This document shows positions 1 through 8,491 of a stretch of 34,883 nucleotides of DNA, piece after piece. The stretch lies in contig CAIYSL010000108.1 of assembly GCA_903928915.1 (NCBI GenBank), positions 1 to 34,883 of the forward strand. The letters are read 5' to 3'. The position numbers and the translations under genes were made by a program. Position 1 is the stretch's first letter. Each line of letters begins with the position of its first letter. A model generated the notes under the pieces. The model worked only from the letters and a program-made list of their open reading frames with translations. It did not search any database and was not told where the DNA came from. Origin of the DNA: an uncultured Syntrophobacterales bacterium (GTDB lineage: Bacteria; Desulfobacterota; Syntrophia; Syntrophales; UBA5619).

Positions 1-109
1 CGACGATGATGCCCAGGATCAGCCCGATGCATGCGATCAACAGATTGTACGGCTGAAACGCAACACCAAGCCCCATCAGGAGATTATTGAAGTCTGCAAG
101 GAATGACAT
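1..109 (-). CDS. tctA: Tripartite tricarboxylate transporter TctA family permease (N-terminal fragment)
   Basis: Only the first 36 codons are in the window; the gene runs off the left edge. The start ATG is preceded by a purine-rich AAGGGGG about 8 bases upstream. The peptide begins MSFLADFNNLLMGLGVAFQP and continues into a hydrophobic stretch (LLIACIGLILGIIV), which matches the usual start of TctA, the large multi-spanning membrane subunit of TTT-family secondary carboxylate transporters. It is the last visible gene of the tctC-tctB-tctA series, 60 bases after tctB. The identity rests on this N-terminus plus context. The substrate cannot be read from it. Confidence 0.8.
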   Translation of the reverse strand, partial: MSFLADFNNLLMGLGVAFQPYNLLIACIGLILGIIV

Positions 110-169
110 GGTACACGCCCCCTTCTTTGTTTGTCTCAATCAAGGATCGGAATACCACAGATCATGTTC

Positions 170-646
170 TCAAAACGGGATCAACATATCTCCCCATAGT
201 CCCTGGGGGAGAGGCACCAGAAAGAGTTTGTCGAAAGCGATGTAGAGCGAAAGCGGAACGAGGAAGCTCACGAGCAGTGTCTTCACCCAGGCGATCTTTC
301 CCACGGTCCGCATGTAGAACCCCAGAAACAGCGCGGCGGCGATGTGGAGCCCGACCAGTTCCGTAAGAATGATCATGCCCGTCGAAGGGATAAGAACCCA
401 GAGGATGGGTTTCAGTGCCCCCACGGGCATGAGGCGCTTCCCGTAGCCGTCCTTTTTATACTTTCCGTAGATGCCCCAGAACGTTAGGAGGGAGCACACG
501 ATCAACCCCAAACCAAGGTAAAAGGGGAAGAGCCCCGCTTCCGGACCGGTCACCCCCCATCCAAAACCGAGCCTAACTGCGTCGAAGATCAACAGACACC
601 CGACGACCAGAAAGAACAAGGCGATCAGTATATCAGCCGTTCTCAT
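170..646 (-). CDS. tctB: Tripartite tricarboxylate transporter TctB family protein
   Basis: A 158-residue integral membrane protein with four predicted hydrophobic segments (about residues 5-25, 38-60, 78-105 and 118-145), the size and topology of TctB, the small membrane subunit of TTT transporters. The N-terminus (ADILIALFFLVVGCLLIFDA) and the following GPEAGLFPFYLG are typical of the family, in which a G-P-x-x-G-x-x-P segment recurs. The ATG follows a GGGAGGAG ribosome site. It lies between tctC (100 bases upstream, separated by a strong stem-loop) and tctA. TctB works with TctA in proton- or sodium-coupled uptake of the ligand delivered by TctC. The family call is confident; the substrate is unknown. 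Confidence 0.88.
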   Translation of the reverse strand: MRTADILIALFFLVVGCLLIFDAVRLGFGWGVTGPEAGLFPFYLGLGLIVCSLLTFWGIYGKYKKDGYGKRLMPVGALKPILWVLIPSTGMIILTELVGLHIAAALFLGFYMRTVGKIAWVKTLLVSFLVPLSLYIAFDKLFLVPLPQGLWGDMLIPF

Positions 647-691
647 ATACCTACTCCTCCCTTGAAGGTCGCTAACGTGGCAGACCCTGCG

Positions 692-742
692 GGAACGAGG
701 GATGGAGCGCGGGCATTTCCCCCCGCGCCACCCCCTCGTTCC
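692..742 (-). promoter_or_regulatory. Long stem-loop between tctC and tctB
   Basis: A two-part inverted repeat. The outer arms GGAACGAGGG (692-701) and CCCTCGTTCC (733-742) are perfectly complementary over 10 bp, and the inner arms GCGCGGG (707-713) and CCCGCGC (722-728) over 7 bp. It starts 5 bases past the tctC stop codon in the direction of transcription and has no U-tract, so it is unlikely to be a normal intrinsic terminator. By analogy with known intercistronic hairpins between binding-protein and permease genes, it probably protects the tctC message from 3' decay or causes partial termination, giving more TctC than TctBA. That role is inference. Confidence 0.6.
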
Positions 743-746
743 ATCG

Positions 747-1745
747 TCATTTCTTCTTCAGCAAGTTGCCTTTGGCCATCAGGTCCTTTGTCAACGTTTC
801 CTTATCTTCGAGCCATTTGACAAAGTCAGGTCCGGTCAGAAAGGCGGATTTCAACCCCATGTCTTCGATGTACTTCTTCCATTCGGAGGTCTCGGTCACC
901 TTCTTCATCATGTTGACGTAGAACTCCTGCTGATCCTTGGTGACGCCCGGCGCCGTGAATATGCCGCGCAGCATCAGATAGCTCATGTCCGTTCCCGACG
1001 ACTCCTTCATGGTCGGGATATCCTTCCAGAGGGGGAGGTTGATCCGCTCGTGATCGATCGTGGCCAAGGGTTTGAGCTTTCCCGCCTTCCATTGACTCAC
1101 CGCCTCGGCGGGGTTGTTCACCGTGGAGTTGACGTGCTTCCCCACGAGTTGTACCGCCACGTCCCCACCGCCCTTGAAGGGCACATAGGAGAACTTCGCG
1201 CCAAAGGCCTGCTCAAACATGACGGTGATGATCTGGTCCTCCTGGGCCGAACCCGTGCCTCCCATCATGAACTTACCGGGCTCCTTTTTCACCGCCTCGA
1301 AATACTCCTTGGCCGTCTTGTACGGGGCCTCCGCGTTGACCCAGAGGCAGAAATAGTCCAGCGCCATTCGTGCCACCGGGGTCATGTCCCGCCAGTTGAA
1401 CGGGACCCCGGTCGCCAGCGGTGTGGTGAACAGGTTGTCGAGCGTGATGATGATCACGTGGGGGTTCTTGCTGTTTCCCTTCACGTAGAGAAACCCCTCG
1501 GCCCCGGCGCCGCCGGACTTATTGATCACGATCACGGGTTTCGGTGACAGATTGTACTTGCTGATGATCGGCGCGATGAACCGCGCCATCACGTCCGCGC
1601 CGCCCCCCGCGCCAGCCGGAATGATGAACTCAATCGGCTTCGTGGGCTGCCAGGCGGCGTTCGTCGTGGAGACGGAGAAAGCGAGCAGAAGGAGCGGAAA
1701 GACGAGCGTCACGACGAGTTTCGATGTCCAAGACATTCTCTGCAT
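747..1745 (-). CDS. tctC: Tripartite tricarboxylate transporter substrate-binding protein (Bug/TctC family)
   Basis: A 332-residue periplasmic binding protein. Residues 1-30 form a signal peptide: basic start, hydrophobic core LVVTLVFPLLLLAF, and a likely cleavage after TTNA. The mature protein starts with W-x-P-x-K-P-I-E-F-I-I-P and a glycine-rich AGAGGGADVMAR loop, the usual ligand-carboxylate-binding region of the Bug family; KFMMGGTGSAQ and YVPFKGGGD are further family landmarks. The ATG at 1745 has an ideal AAGGAGGTG 5 bases upstream. It is encoded after the oxidoreductase genes and before tctB/tctA, so it probably captures the carboxylate fed to that pathway. Bug proteins bind many carboxylates and the ligand cannot be predicted here. 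Stem-loops on both sides suggest it is expressed at a different level from its neighbours. Confidence 0.93.
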   Translation of the reverse strand: MQRMSWTSKLVVTLVFPLLLLAFSVSTTNAAWQPTKPIEFIIPAGAGGGADVMARFIAPIISKYNLSPKPVIVINKSGGAGAEGFLYVKGNSKNPHVIIITLDNLFTTPLATGVPFNWRDMTPVARMALDYFCLWVNAEAPYKTAKEYFEAVKKEPGKFMMGGTGSAQEDQIITVMFEQAFGAKFSYVPFKGGGDVAVQLVGKHVNSTVNNPAEAVSQWKAGKLKPLATIDHERINLPLWKDIPTMKESSGTDMSYLMLRGIFTAPGVTKDQQEFYVNMMKKVTETSEWKKYIEDMGLKSAFLTGPDFVKWLEDKETLTKDLMAKGNLLKKK

Positions 1746-1849
1746 ACAGCACCTCCTTGAATTGTTGGAAACTGATCCTTCCAGCCAAATACCTTGAAGC
1801 GCTATAACTGAACTCGGTCCTTGGAACGCGAATCCTCCTTCGGTAGGAG

Positions 1850-1877
1850 AGGCCCTCCCCGCACGCGGGGAGGGCCT
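1850..1877 (-). promoter_or_regulatory. Strong stem-loop in the porB-tctC intergenic region
   Basis: Perfect inverted repeat AGGCCCTCCCC (1850-1860) / GGGGAGGGCCT (1867-1877). A further G-C pair closes a CACG tetraloop, making a 12-bp stem. No U-tract follows on either strand. It sits in the 181-base gap between the por and tct parts of the operon. It could be a 5' stabiliser of tctC mRNA, a processing boundary, or a weak terminator for the por genes. The same gap has no convincing sigma-70 promoter. Confidence 0.6.
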
Positions 1878-1926
1878 GTGAGATAGTATCGATGCGGGCG
1901 AAAAAAGCTGCCCCGCGCCGCCCGCC

Positions 1927-2946
<1,020 letters not shown>

Positions 2947-4128
2947 CTACATCCCGAGCCACTGGACATACGTCCGGATCTTCTTCTCCTTGACCGCCTG
3001 CAAGAGGACCTTTGCCATGTAGTCGAAATCCTTCGGCCAGATCGTCTCGCCGCCGAGACCTCCCATGAAGGAGGTGACCAGGGGCCGCTCATCGAGATCG
3101 TACAGGCTCGCCCGGAGCTCATGGATGAGATTGCCGCCCCGCATCGCCCCTCCGTACGAGGTGCTCGTCTCGATCACCCCTACGGCCTTGACGTGTCCGA
3201 GGGCATTGGCGAGCTGGTGGGTCGGCCAGGGACGGACCCAACGCAGCCGCGCCATGCCTGCCTTGACCCCCTGGCTACGGAGCCGGTCCACTGAGGACCG
3301 GCAGGTGTTGGCATGGGCGCCCTGAATGAAGAAAGCGATCTCGGCGTCCTCCAGCTTGTACTGTTCGACGAAGGGATCGTAGTTCCTCCCGAAGATGCGA
3401 TTGAAGTCAGCAGTCGCCTCTTCGATCACTTTGGGGACCGCCAGGAAGGTCTGCGCCCGCATGGCATCCATCGGGGCGCCCTGGTCCGGCCGGATCTGGG
3501 GACCGTGGGAAACGGGGTGGGTCGTGCTCAGGGGGCCAATCGGCCGGTAGGGGGGCAGGAACTCCTTTACCTGCGACTGGTCCCCCAGGGTAACCTTGTC
3601 CGGGATATGGGAGATGAAATAGCCGTCCTGGCACACCATCTGGGGGAGCATCACGCGGTGGTCTTCCCCGACCCGGTAAGCGATCAGGGTGTTGTCGTAC
3701 ACCTCCTGGGGGGAGCAGGCCCAGCCCAGAAGCCAGCCCTGGTCCCTCGTCGACATGGCATCGGTGTGTTCCGAGCCGAAATCACCGGGCGGGTCGAGCG
3801 TCCGGTCGGCAATGGACATCTGTGCGGGGTACCGGCCGCCGGCCATCGGGCTGTACACCTCCATCGCATAGGTCACGCCGACCCCGGAGCTCCCCGTGAA
3901 GGCGCGGGCCCCGGAGGCGCAGGCCCCCAGCACCACCGATACCTGGGCATGCTCGCCTTCGCCGTGGACGAATTCCGCATTCAACTCGCCGTTGGCGACC
4001 ATTTTCGAGAGTTCCATCATGATCGCCGTGTAGGGACGGATCGGGTAAGAACAGATCACTTCCACCTCGGCCGCCTTCGCGCCCTCTGCGGCTGCGCGGC
4101 AACCTGTCATCATTTGTTCTTTCGCCAT
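2947..4128 (-). CDS. porA: 2-oxoacid:ferredoxin oxidoreductase, alpha subunit (PorA type), with altered YPITP motif
   Basis: The 393-residue alpha subunit, covering the pyrimidine-binding domain I and the transketolase-C-like domain II. GEGEHAQ near residues 56-62 supplies the conserved glutamate that activates ThDP. SEHTDAMSTRDQGW (about 119-132) matches the NDHSDxMxxRDTGW block of PorA proteins, and R109 in the preceding ADRTLDPP lies where PorA has its substrate-contacting arginine. The motif normally read YPITP is YPIRP here (residues 28-32), with Arg31 in place of the threonine that contacts the 2-oxoacid carboxylate in characterised enzymes. This hints at a different substrate; the alignment was made by eye. 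The start has an AAAGGAGGAG site. It is the third por gene, 15 bases after porD. Confidence 0.87.
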   Translation of the reverse strand: MAKEQMMTGCRAAAEGAKAAEVEVICSYPIRPYTAIMMELSKMVANGELNAEFVHGEGEHAQVSVVLGACASGARAFTGSSGVGVTYAMEVYSPMAGGRYPAQMSIADRTLDPPGDFGSEHTDAMSTRDQGWLLGWACSPQEVYDNTLIAYRVGEDHRVMLPQMVCQDGYFISHIPDKVTLGDQSQVKEFLPPYRPIGPLSTTHPVSHGPQIRPDQGAPMDAMRAQTFLAVPKVIEEATADFNRIFGRNYDPFVEQYKLEDAEIAFFIQGAHANTCRSSVDRLRSQGVKAGMARLRWVRPWPTHQLANALGHVKAVGVIETSTSYGGAMRGGNLIHELRASLYDLDERPLVTSFMGGLGGETIWPKDFDYMAKVLLQAVKEKKIRTYVQWLGM

Positions 4129-4143
4129 AGTCTTGCTCCTCCT

Positions 4144-4497
4144 TTAGAAAGGTTTCTCCAAGCGAACCACACCATCCGGGAAGTCGAGCTCGGGCGCCGC
4201 GGTGAGCGCCCCGGTCGGGCACTCTTGGATGCAGATCTGACACCCCTTGCAGAAATTTGCGATCCAGTACATCTCGTCTTCCGCCTCCTTGTACTCCCAG
4301 CAGGCGTCCGGACAGCTCATGTAGCAGACGAGGCAACGGGTACATTTCTCGTCTTCCTTGACCGGACGCTTCATCCGCCAGTTCGATGTCTGAAACAGGT
4401 CCTGGGTGCAGACAGGCGCCGGGGTAACGGCGCCGAAGGGCACTTCTCTATCCTTGGGAACGTTGATGGTCCCGTACCCGGGAAGTTCTTTTGCCAT
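4144..4497 (-). CDS. porD: 2-oxoacid:ferredoxin oxidoreductase, delta subunit (2x[4Fe-4S] ferredoxin)
   Basis: A 117-residue ferredoxin-like subunit. Two C-x2-C-x2-C-x3-C clusters are visible: C52, C55, C58, C62 and C83, C86, C89, C93, with CPTGA after the second. It should wire electrons from the beta-subunit cluster to soluble ferredoxin. An upstream in-frame ATG exists at 4515, but the ATG at 4497 has AAGGAGG six bases away and gives the normal PorD length, so I chose it. About 45 residues precede the first cluster, which is usual for PorD. It sits between the gamma and alpha subunit genes. Confidence 0.92.
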   Translation of the reverse strand: MAKELPGYGTINVPKDREVPFGAVTPAPVCTQDLFQTSNWRMKRPVKEDEKCTRCLVCYMSCPDACWEYKEAEDEMYWIANFCKGCQICIQECPTGALTAAPELDFPDGVVRLEKPF

Positions 4498-4568
4498 GGT
4501 AGCCTCCTTAAGCATCTGGGTTATTTTCTCTTCGTACCGCCCATCCCGCAGTGCGCGTATCGCGCGGA

Positions 4569-5177
4569 TCAGGCCAACTTCTTGATCACGACCTCGTTGT
4601 AGCCCCGCTCCATACCGGAGACGTCGCTGACGACCTTGGCGAGATGCTCTTTCTTGATCATCCCGGTCACCTTCGCGATGGCGCCGCAGACAGGCGCCGC
4701 AATGCCCTTGCCGATGCCGGATACGTCAACGCCGCCTTCCGACCCGGAGAAGTCAACGGTCCTGACCCCGGTGATGCCGTCGGCGTCCACGGTGGCGATC
4801 GTGGCCAGCAGATTGGAGTTGGGTATGAACTTCAGCAGGTCATCTATCGGACGCTTGGAGTTGACGATCAGGGTGCCGCCCTTCTCCATACCGCGCAGGA
4901 TGTCGATGCCTTTGATGATCGACTCCTCGATGACGACGACCAATTCGGGCTTGTCGTTCGTGTAGACGTACTTGTGTTCGATCTCCGCGTCGCTCAGCCG
5001 GACGTATTTGCGGACCGTAACGAGGACGCGGTCGGGCAGGTCTTCGTAGTTATCAAAGGCCTGCGCGTGCTTGCCATCCATCTGGGCGGCTTTGGCAAAA
5101 ATATTGATGACGTCGCGCCCCTCCTTGTCCATGATCACGCCCCGCGCCCACACAGTGATTTCGTGTACCTTTGCCAT
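4569..5177 (-). CDS. porC: 2-oxoacid:ferredoxin oxidoreductase, gamma subunit, divergent (no GRGGQG loop)
   Basis: A 202-residue gamma-subunit homologue, first gene of the structural operon. The fold landmarks remain: an early beta strand (ITVWARG), KHAQAFDNYE where gamma subunits have K-x-A-Q-x-F, PELVVVIEES, and GGTLIVNSKRP. However, the W-x-GRGGQGxV loop of ordinary PorC/KorC subunits reads WARGVIMDKEG here, and the FGxERRGxPV stretch reads DNYEDLPDRVLV. These loops lie near the acyl-acceptor region in known enzymes, so acceptor or substrate use may differ. The start at 5177 has AAGGAGGTG four bases upstream; an upstream ATG at 5240 is in frame but lacks support. It is 84 bases after the regulator gene. 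Confidence 0.8.
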   Translation of the reverse strand: MAKVHEITVWARGVIMDKEGRDVINIFAKAAQMDGKHAQAFDNYEDLPDRVLVTVRKYVRLSDAEIEHKYVYTNDKPELVVVIEESIIKGIDILRGMEKGGTLIVNSKRPIDDLLKFIPNSNLLATIATVDADGITGVRTVDFSGSEGGVDVSGIGKGIAAPVCGAIAKVTGMIKKEHLAKVVSDVSGMERGYNEVVIKKLA

Positions 5178-5261
5178 ACACACCTCCTTGATGTTCCGGT
5201 AAATGAATATCGACTCGTTTCCGCATTTGCTGCTTGCCACCGACCCAACAAGCCCCGACCG

Positions 5262-5990
5262 TCAATCACCTCCCCCCTTCCCCTTGTTCTTAAAAACGAT
5301 ATCCTCGATATCCTCCAGGTGCTGAAGCATCGATCGTTTGGCGCCGCCGGCATCCCCTTCCTTGATCGCGGCAAGGACCAGTTTATGGCCTTCCAGCGAT
5401 CGGTTCGGCCGCCTATTGTTCTGATCATCCTCGGGGAGAAAGAACTCCCGCGACTGTTTTAGGAAATCGACCAGAGCTACACTGATCCGTTCCACAACCT
5501 GATTCCTTGAGGCACAGGCCATAAGGCTGTGAAACGCCGAATCGGTCTCGATGATGCTTTCGTTACGATCGATACAGCGCTCTTGCCTTTTCAGGATCTC
5601 TTCCATCTCCGCGATTTCGCGGGGCGTGGCGTTTTCGGCCGCGAGTTCGGCGACGTGAGGTTCGATGATCTTCCGCACATAGAAGATGTCCCGGATGTCA
5701 TCCTCCGCGTTGAACAACGCTGCGGCCAGCGGCTGGACCAACTCTTCTTCGCTCGTAGCCAGGACGTACGTACCGTTCCCCTGGCGACTTTGGAGGAGCT
5801 TCATCGACTCGAGGGTACGGATGGCCTCCCGGACTGTGGTACGGGATACCTTGAAGATTTCCGTCAATTCCCGCTCCGAGGGGAGTTGATCGCCCTGCTT
5901 CAATTTTCCATTCTCAATCAGCGCCATGACCTGATGGACGATACTCTCGTATGCGCGTTTCTTCTCGACGACCTTCAGCGACTGCCGCAT
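5262..5990 (-). CDS. GntR family transcriptional regulator, FadR/FCD subfamily
   Basis: A 242-residue repressor-type protein. Residues about 12-80 are a winged helix-turn-helix, with the GntR signature LPSERELTEIFKVSRTTVRE and the wing QGNGTYV. Residues about 95-230 form an all-helical FCD ligand-binding domain; Asp/His residues in ETDSAFH, the EGH near 192 and the QH near 215 fit the metal-binding site that holds carboxylates in this subfamily. It is encoded just upstream of and in line with the oxidoreductase/transporter genes, so it probably regulates them in response to the imported acid or a product. It lies 54 bases after the AAA ATPase gene, so read-through is possible. The best ribosome site (GGAG) is 16 bases from the ATG, so the start is less certain. 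Confidence 0.9.
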   Translation of the reverse strand: MRQSLKVVEKKRAYESIVHQVMALIENGKLKQGDQLPSERELTEIFKVSRTTVREAIRTLESMKLLQSRQGNGTYVLATSEEELVQPLAAALFNAEDDIRDIFYVRKIIEPHVAELAAENATPREIAEMEEILKRQERCIDRNESIIETDSAFHSLMACASRNQVVERISVALVDFLKQSREFFLPEDDQNNRRPNRSLEGHKLVLAAIKEGDAGGAKRSMLQHLEDIEDIVFKNKGKGGGD

Positions 5991-6044
5991 AATGTAATCG
6001 TTTCTGCTCCTTTCCTCCTCCGCAGGGGCTCGTCCTCCGGAATG

Positions 6045-8210
6045 CTATCCTTTCCCGTTTCCCTTCTGTACCCGAGAGGCCTCGGATTCCCTCAGTTCCT
6101 CCAGCGCTGTGCTTAAATGGGCCGCAGTCACTGTCAGGCTGGCGGCTGTCTTCTCCCTCCCGGAATGGATGATCTCGGCGATGGCCATCATGACCGCCCG
6201 CTGGCAGATGGAGGCGATGTGGGAGCCCACCATTCCTTCGGTCTGACGCGCCAACGCCGCGAGTTCTACATCGCGGTGCAAGGGCCTCCCCCGGGTGTTG
6301 ATCCGAAAAATCTCCAACCGCTCCGTTTCGTCGGGAGCGGCAAACCTGAGGATGAAGTCGAGGCGGCCCGGGCGTGTCAGGGCGGGGTCGAGCATCTCCT
6401 CCCGATTCGTGGCCCCGATCACGATGACCTCGGACAGATCGTTTAGCCCGTCCAACTCGCTGAAAAATTGACTGGCCACGCGCTCAACCGCCCCCGAATC
6501 TGTTTCCGCGCCGCGCCGGGTCGCCAGGGCGTCGATCTCGTCGAAGAACAGGATCGTCGGAGCTGACTGCTTGGCCTTCTTGAATATCTCGTGCAACGCC
6601 TTTTCCGACTCCCCCAGCCATTTCGAAAAGAGGATGGAGCTGCTGATGGGGATGAAATTCAGCCCCGTTTCCCCGGCAAGCGCTTTGACGATGAGGCTCT
6701 TGCCGGTGCCCGACGGTCCGGTCAGGAGGATCCCGCGGGACGAGATCTTCCCTGCATTGAACAGTTCCGGGTACTTCAACGGCCAATCGACGATGGCGAT
6801 CAGCGTTTCCTTGATCCGGGCCAGTCCTCCCACGTCGCTGAGCTTCAGGGTGGACCGCTCATTGAAGAATTGCCGGGTTGCCGTCGGTTCTACCTCCCGA
6901 AGGGCGGTCATGAAATCCTCCCGGGATACCTGCATGTGCTCCGGTGTCACCGGAAGCCGGTTTGCGCTATCGATGGCGCCCACGGGCAGGTATCTCCGCA
7001 CTGCCGCCATGCCGGCCTCTTTGCACAGCGCCTCCACATCCGCGCCCACGAACCCGTGGGTGATCTGCGCGATGTGCGCTAGGTCCACGTCCGCGGCCAG
7101 CGGCATCCGACGGCTGTGGATCTTCAGAATCGCCAGACGCCCTTCCACGTGGGGTGCGGAAATGCTGATTTCGCGGTCGAAGCGCCCCGGCCTCCGAAGG
7201 GCGGGGTCGATCATTTCCGGGACGTTGGTGGCGCCGATCACCAGGACATGCCCGCGAGGCACGGTGCCGTCCATCAGGGCCAGAAGCTGCGCCACCACCC
7301 GCTTTTCCACATCCCCGATCACATCGGCGCGTTTCGGGGCGATGGCGTCGATCTCATCGATGAAGATCACGCTCGGGGCCTTGCGCGTCGCCTCTTCGAA
7401 TATCTCGCGCAGCCTCGCCTCGCTGTCGCCGTAAAATTTCTGGATGATTTCCGGCCCGTTGATCCGGATGAAGTGGAGTTTCGCTTCGCTCGCGATGGCC
7501 CGCGCAATCAGGGTTTTCCCCGTTCCCGGCGGTCCGTACAGCAGCAACCCCTTCGGCGCTTCGATGCCGAGGCGGTCGAAGATCTCCCCGTACCGCAGAG
7601 GGATCTCCACCATCTCCCGCACGGTCCGCAGCTCCCGCTCCAGACCGCCGATGTCTTCGTAAGAAACCCGAGATTCCCCTTTTTCCGTATAATCCGGCCG
7701 GTTCACCTTAAACCGGGTTTGCTGGTTGATGATCACCGGACCGGTCGGCGATGTGCCGTCGACGGTAAAGAAACGATCCTTGCCACCGAAAAGCGGGATG
7801 TTCAGCTTGTCGCCGGAGATGACCGCCAAGCCCTGGAGCATCTTGCCGATATAGCCCAATTCGCTGTCGTCGGGCCACCAGTTGCCAGAATCCAGGGGCG
7901 AAAGCACGACGGCCGTCGCGGTCTGCCGGGAGGCTTTCCTCAGGGTTACCGTCCCCCCCACCTGCACCCGTGCATTCTCACGGGTGATGCTGTCGATCTG
8001 GACTATCTTCTTGCCGAGAAATTCCGGAAAGATTCCCGATATCCGGGCAACGGTCTTCCTTTCCCCGGTGATCTCAAGCACGTCCCCCAGCGAAGCACCC
8101 AGCGATCCGGCGTCGGCGGGATCAAGGCGCGCCAACCCCTTTCCCACATCCTCGATGAAGATCTCCGCAACCTTCAGTCTCAGCTCACACGGGGTAGGCT
8201 CAGCAGTCAT
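6045..8210 (-). CDS. CDC48/VAT-like AAA+ ATPase (two AAA rings)
   Basis: A 721-residue homologue of archaeal VAT and eukaryotic p97. Residues 8-100 resemble the double-psi-barrel CDC48 N domain and 105-168 the second CDC48 N subdomain. D1 has Walker A GPPGTGKT (226-233), Walker B FIDEID (283-288) and an RRPGRFD arginine-finger block. D2 has GPSGTGKS (498-505), FFDEID (555-560) and TRPGRLD. Aromatic pore-loop residues occur in both rings (KFYG 258-261, KWLG 530-533), as in protein-threading unfoldases. The C-terminus ends in KGNGKG with no HbYX proteasome-docking tail. The ATG at 8210 with AGGAG nearby is preferred to the in-frame start at 8273. Its role in the cell is unknown; protein or complex unfolding is likely. 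It may be co-transcribed with the downstream gntR gene. Confidence 0.93.
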   Translation of the reverse strand: MTAEPTPCELRLKVAEIFIEDVGKGLARLDPADAGSLGASLGDVLEITGERKTVARISGIFPEFLGKKIVQIDSITRENARVQVGGTVTLRKASRQTATAVVLSPLDSGNWWPDDSELGYIGKMLQGLAVISGDKLNIPLFGGKDRFFTVDGTSPTGPVIINQQTRFKVNRPDYTEKGESRVSYEDIGGLERELRTVREMVEIPLRYGEIFDRLGIEAPKGLLLYGPPGTGKTLIARAIASEAKLHFIRINGPEIIQKFYGDSEARLREIFEEATRKAPSVIFIDEIDAIAPKRADVIGDVEKRVVAQLLALMDGTVPRGHVLVIGATNVPEMIDPALRRPGRFDREISISAPHVEGRLAILKIHSRRMPLAADVDLAHIAQITHGFVGADVEALCKEAGMAAVRRYLPVGAIDSANRLPVTPEHMQVSREDFMTALREVEPTATRQFFNERSTLKLSDVGGLARIKETLIAIVDWPLKYPELFNAGKISSRGILLTGPSGTGKSLIVKALAGETGLNFIPISSSILFSKWLGESEKALHEIFKKAKQSAPTILFFDEIDALATRRGAETDSGAVERVASQFFSELDGLNDLSEVIVIGATNREEMLDPALTRPGRLDFILRFAAPDETERLEIFRINTRGRPLHRDVELAALARQTEGMVGSHIASICQRAVMMAIAEIIHSGREKTAASLTVTAAHLSTALEELRESEASRVQKGNGKG

Positions 8211-8439
8211 CACGATTGTCTCCTGACACTGGTTTACAAAGCGTCCCTCTAGAAGCGTTGAGCTTCTGCACAATGAAGGAAACGGTCACGACGAACCGTA
8301 AAGAGTGGCGAACATCCTTATGCTCCGCAGAACTCCGGCCTTGCTTCGCCGGTTCCTAGGCACTCAGGGACTTCGGATACAGAACGGTTGCGATAAATTG
8401 GGCTGCTGGCATGATGGTCTGTCCATTAAACGGCTTCAG
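8211..8439 (-). other. Long untranslated leader of the CDC48-like ATPase gene
   Basis: About 230 bases between the candidate promoter and the start codon, with no convincing reading frame. One clear hairpin lies at 8330-8355: GAAC/GTTC and CGGC/GCCG arms with a 2-base bulge and an 8-base loop. I could not match the leader to any riboswitch class I know. The pckG stop side (8492-8582) shows no clear intrinsic terminator. Confidence 0.4.
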
Positions 8440-8491
8440 CTTATGACGGGATTATCCCCTTTGTCAAGAAAATATTATGAAGAAAATATTA
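8440..8491 (-). promoter_or_regulatory. Candidate sigma-70 promoter with AT-rich tandem repeats, upstream of the CDC48-like gene
   Basis: On the minus strand a perfect -35 TTGACA (8467-8462), a 16-base spacer and a -10 CATAAG (8445-8440). Directly upstream are two copies of the same 12-mer (AAGAAAATATTA on the plus strand, 8466-8477 and 8480-8491), spaced 14 bp, which look like an UP element or paired binding sites. The spacer holds an 11-bp perfect palindrome, GGGAT-T-ATCCC (8448-8458), in a position where a repressor could block RNA polymerase. This part is read directly from sequence; its activity is inferred. Confidence 0.55.

Noticed and set aside
3313-4602. Long plus-strand open frame (429 codons) opposite porA and porD
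   Set aside because: It lies wholly antisense to genes with clear cysteine and ThDP motifs. GC-rich codon use creates such open complements; the translation is rich in R, G, H and P and shows no family motif.
5178-6044. Operator for the GntR/FCD regulator near its own gene or porC
   Set aside because: I looked in the gaps at 5178-5261 and 5991-6044 for palindromes such as TGGTnnnACCA and found nothing convincing.
7116-8252. Plus-strand open frame of 378 codons opposite the CDC48-like gene
   Set aside because: The opposite strand encodes complete AAA modules; this frame has shadow-like composition (H, R, P, G, D) and no family resemblance.
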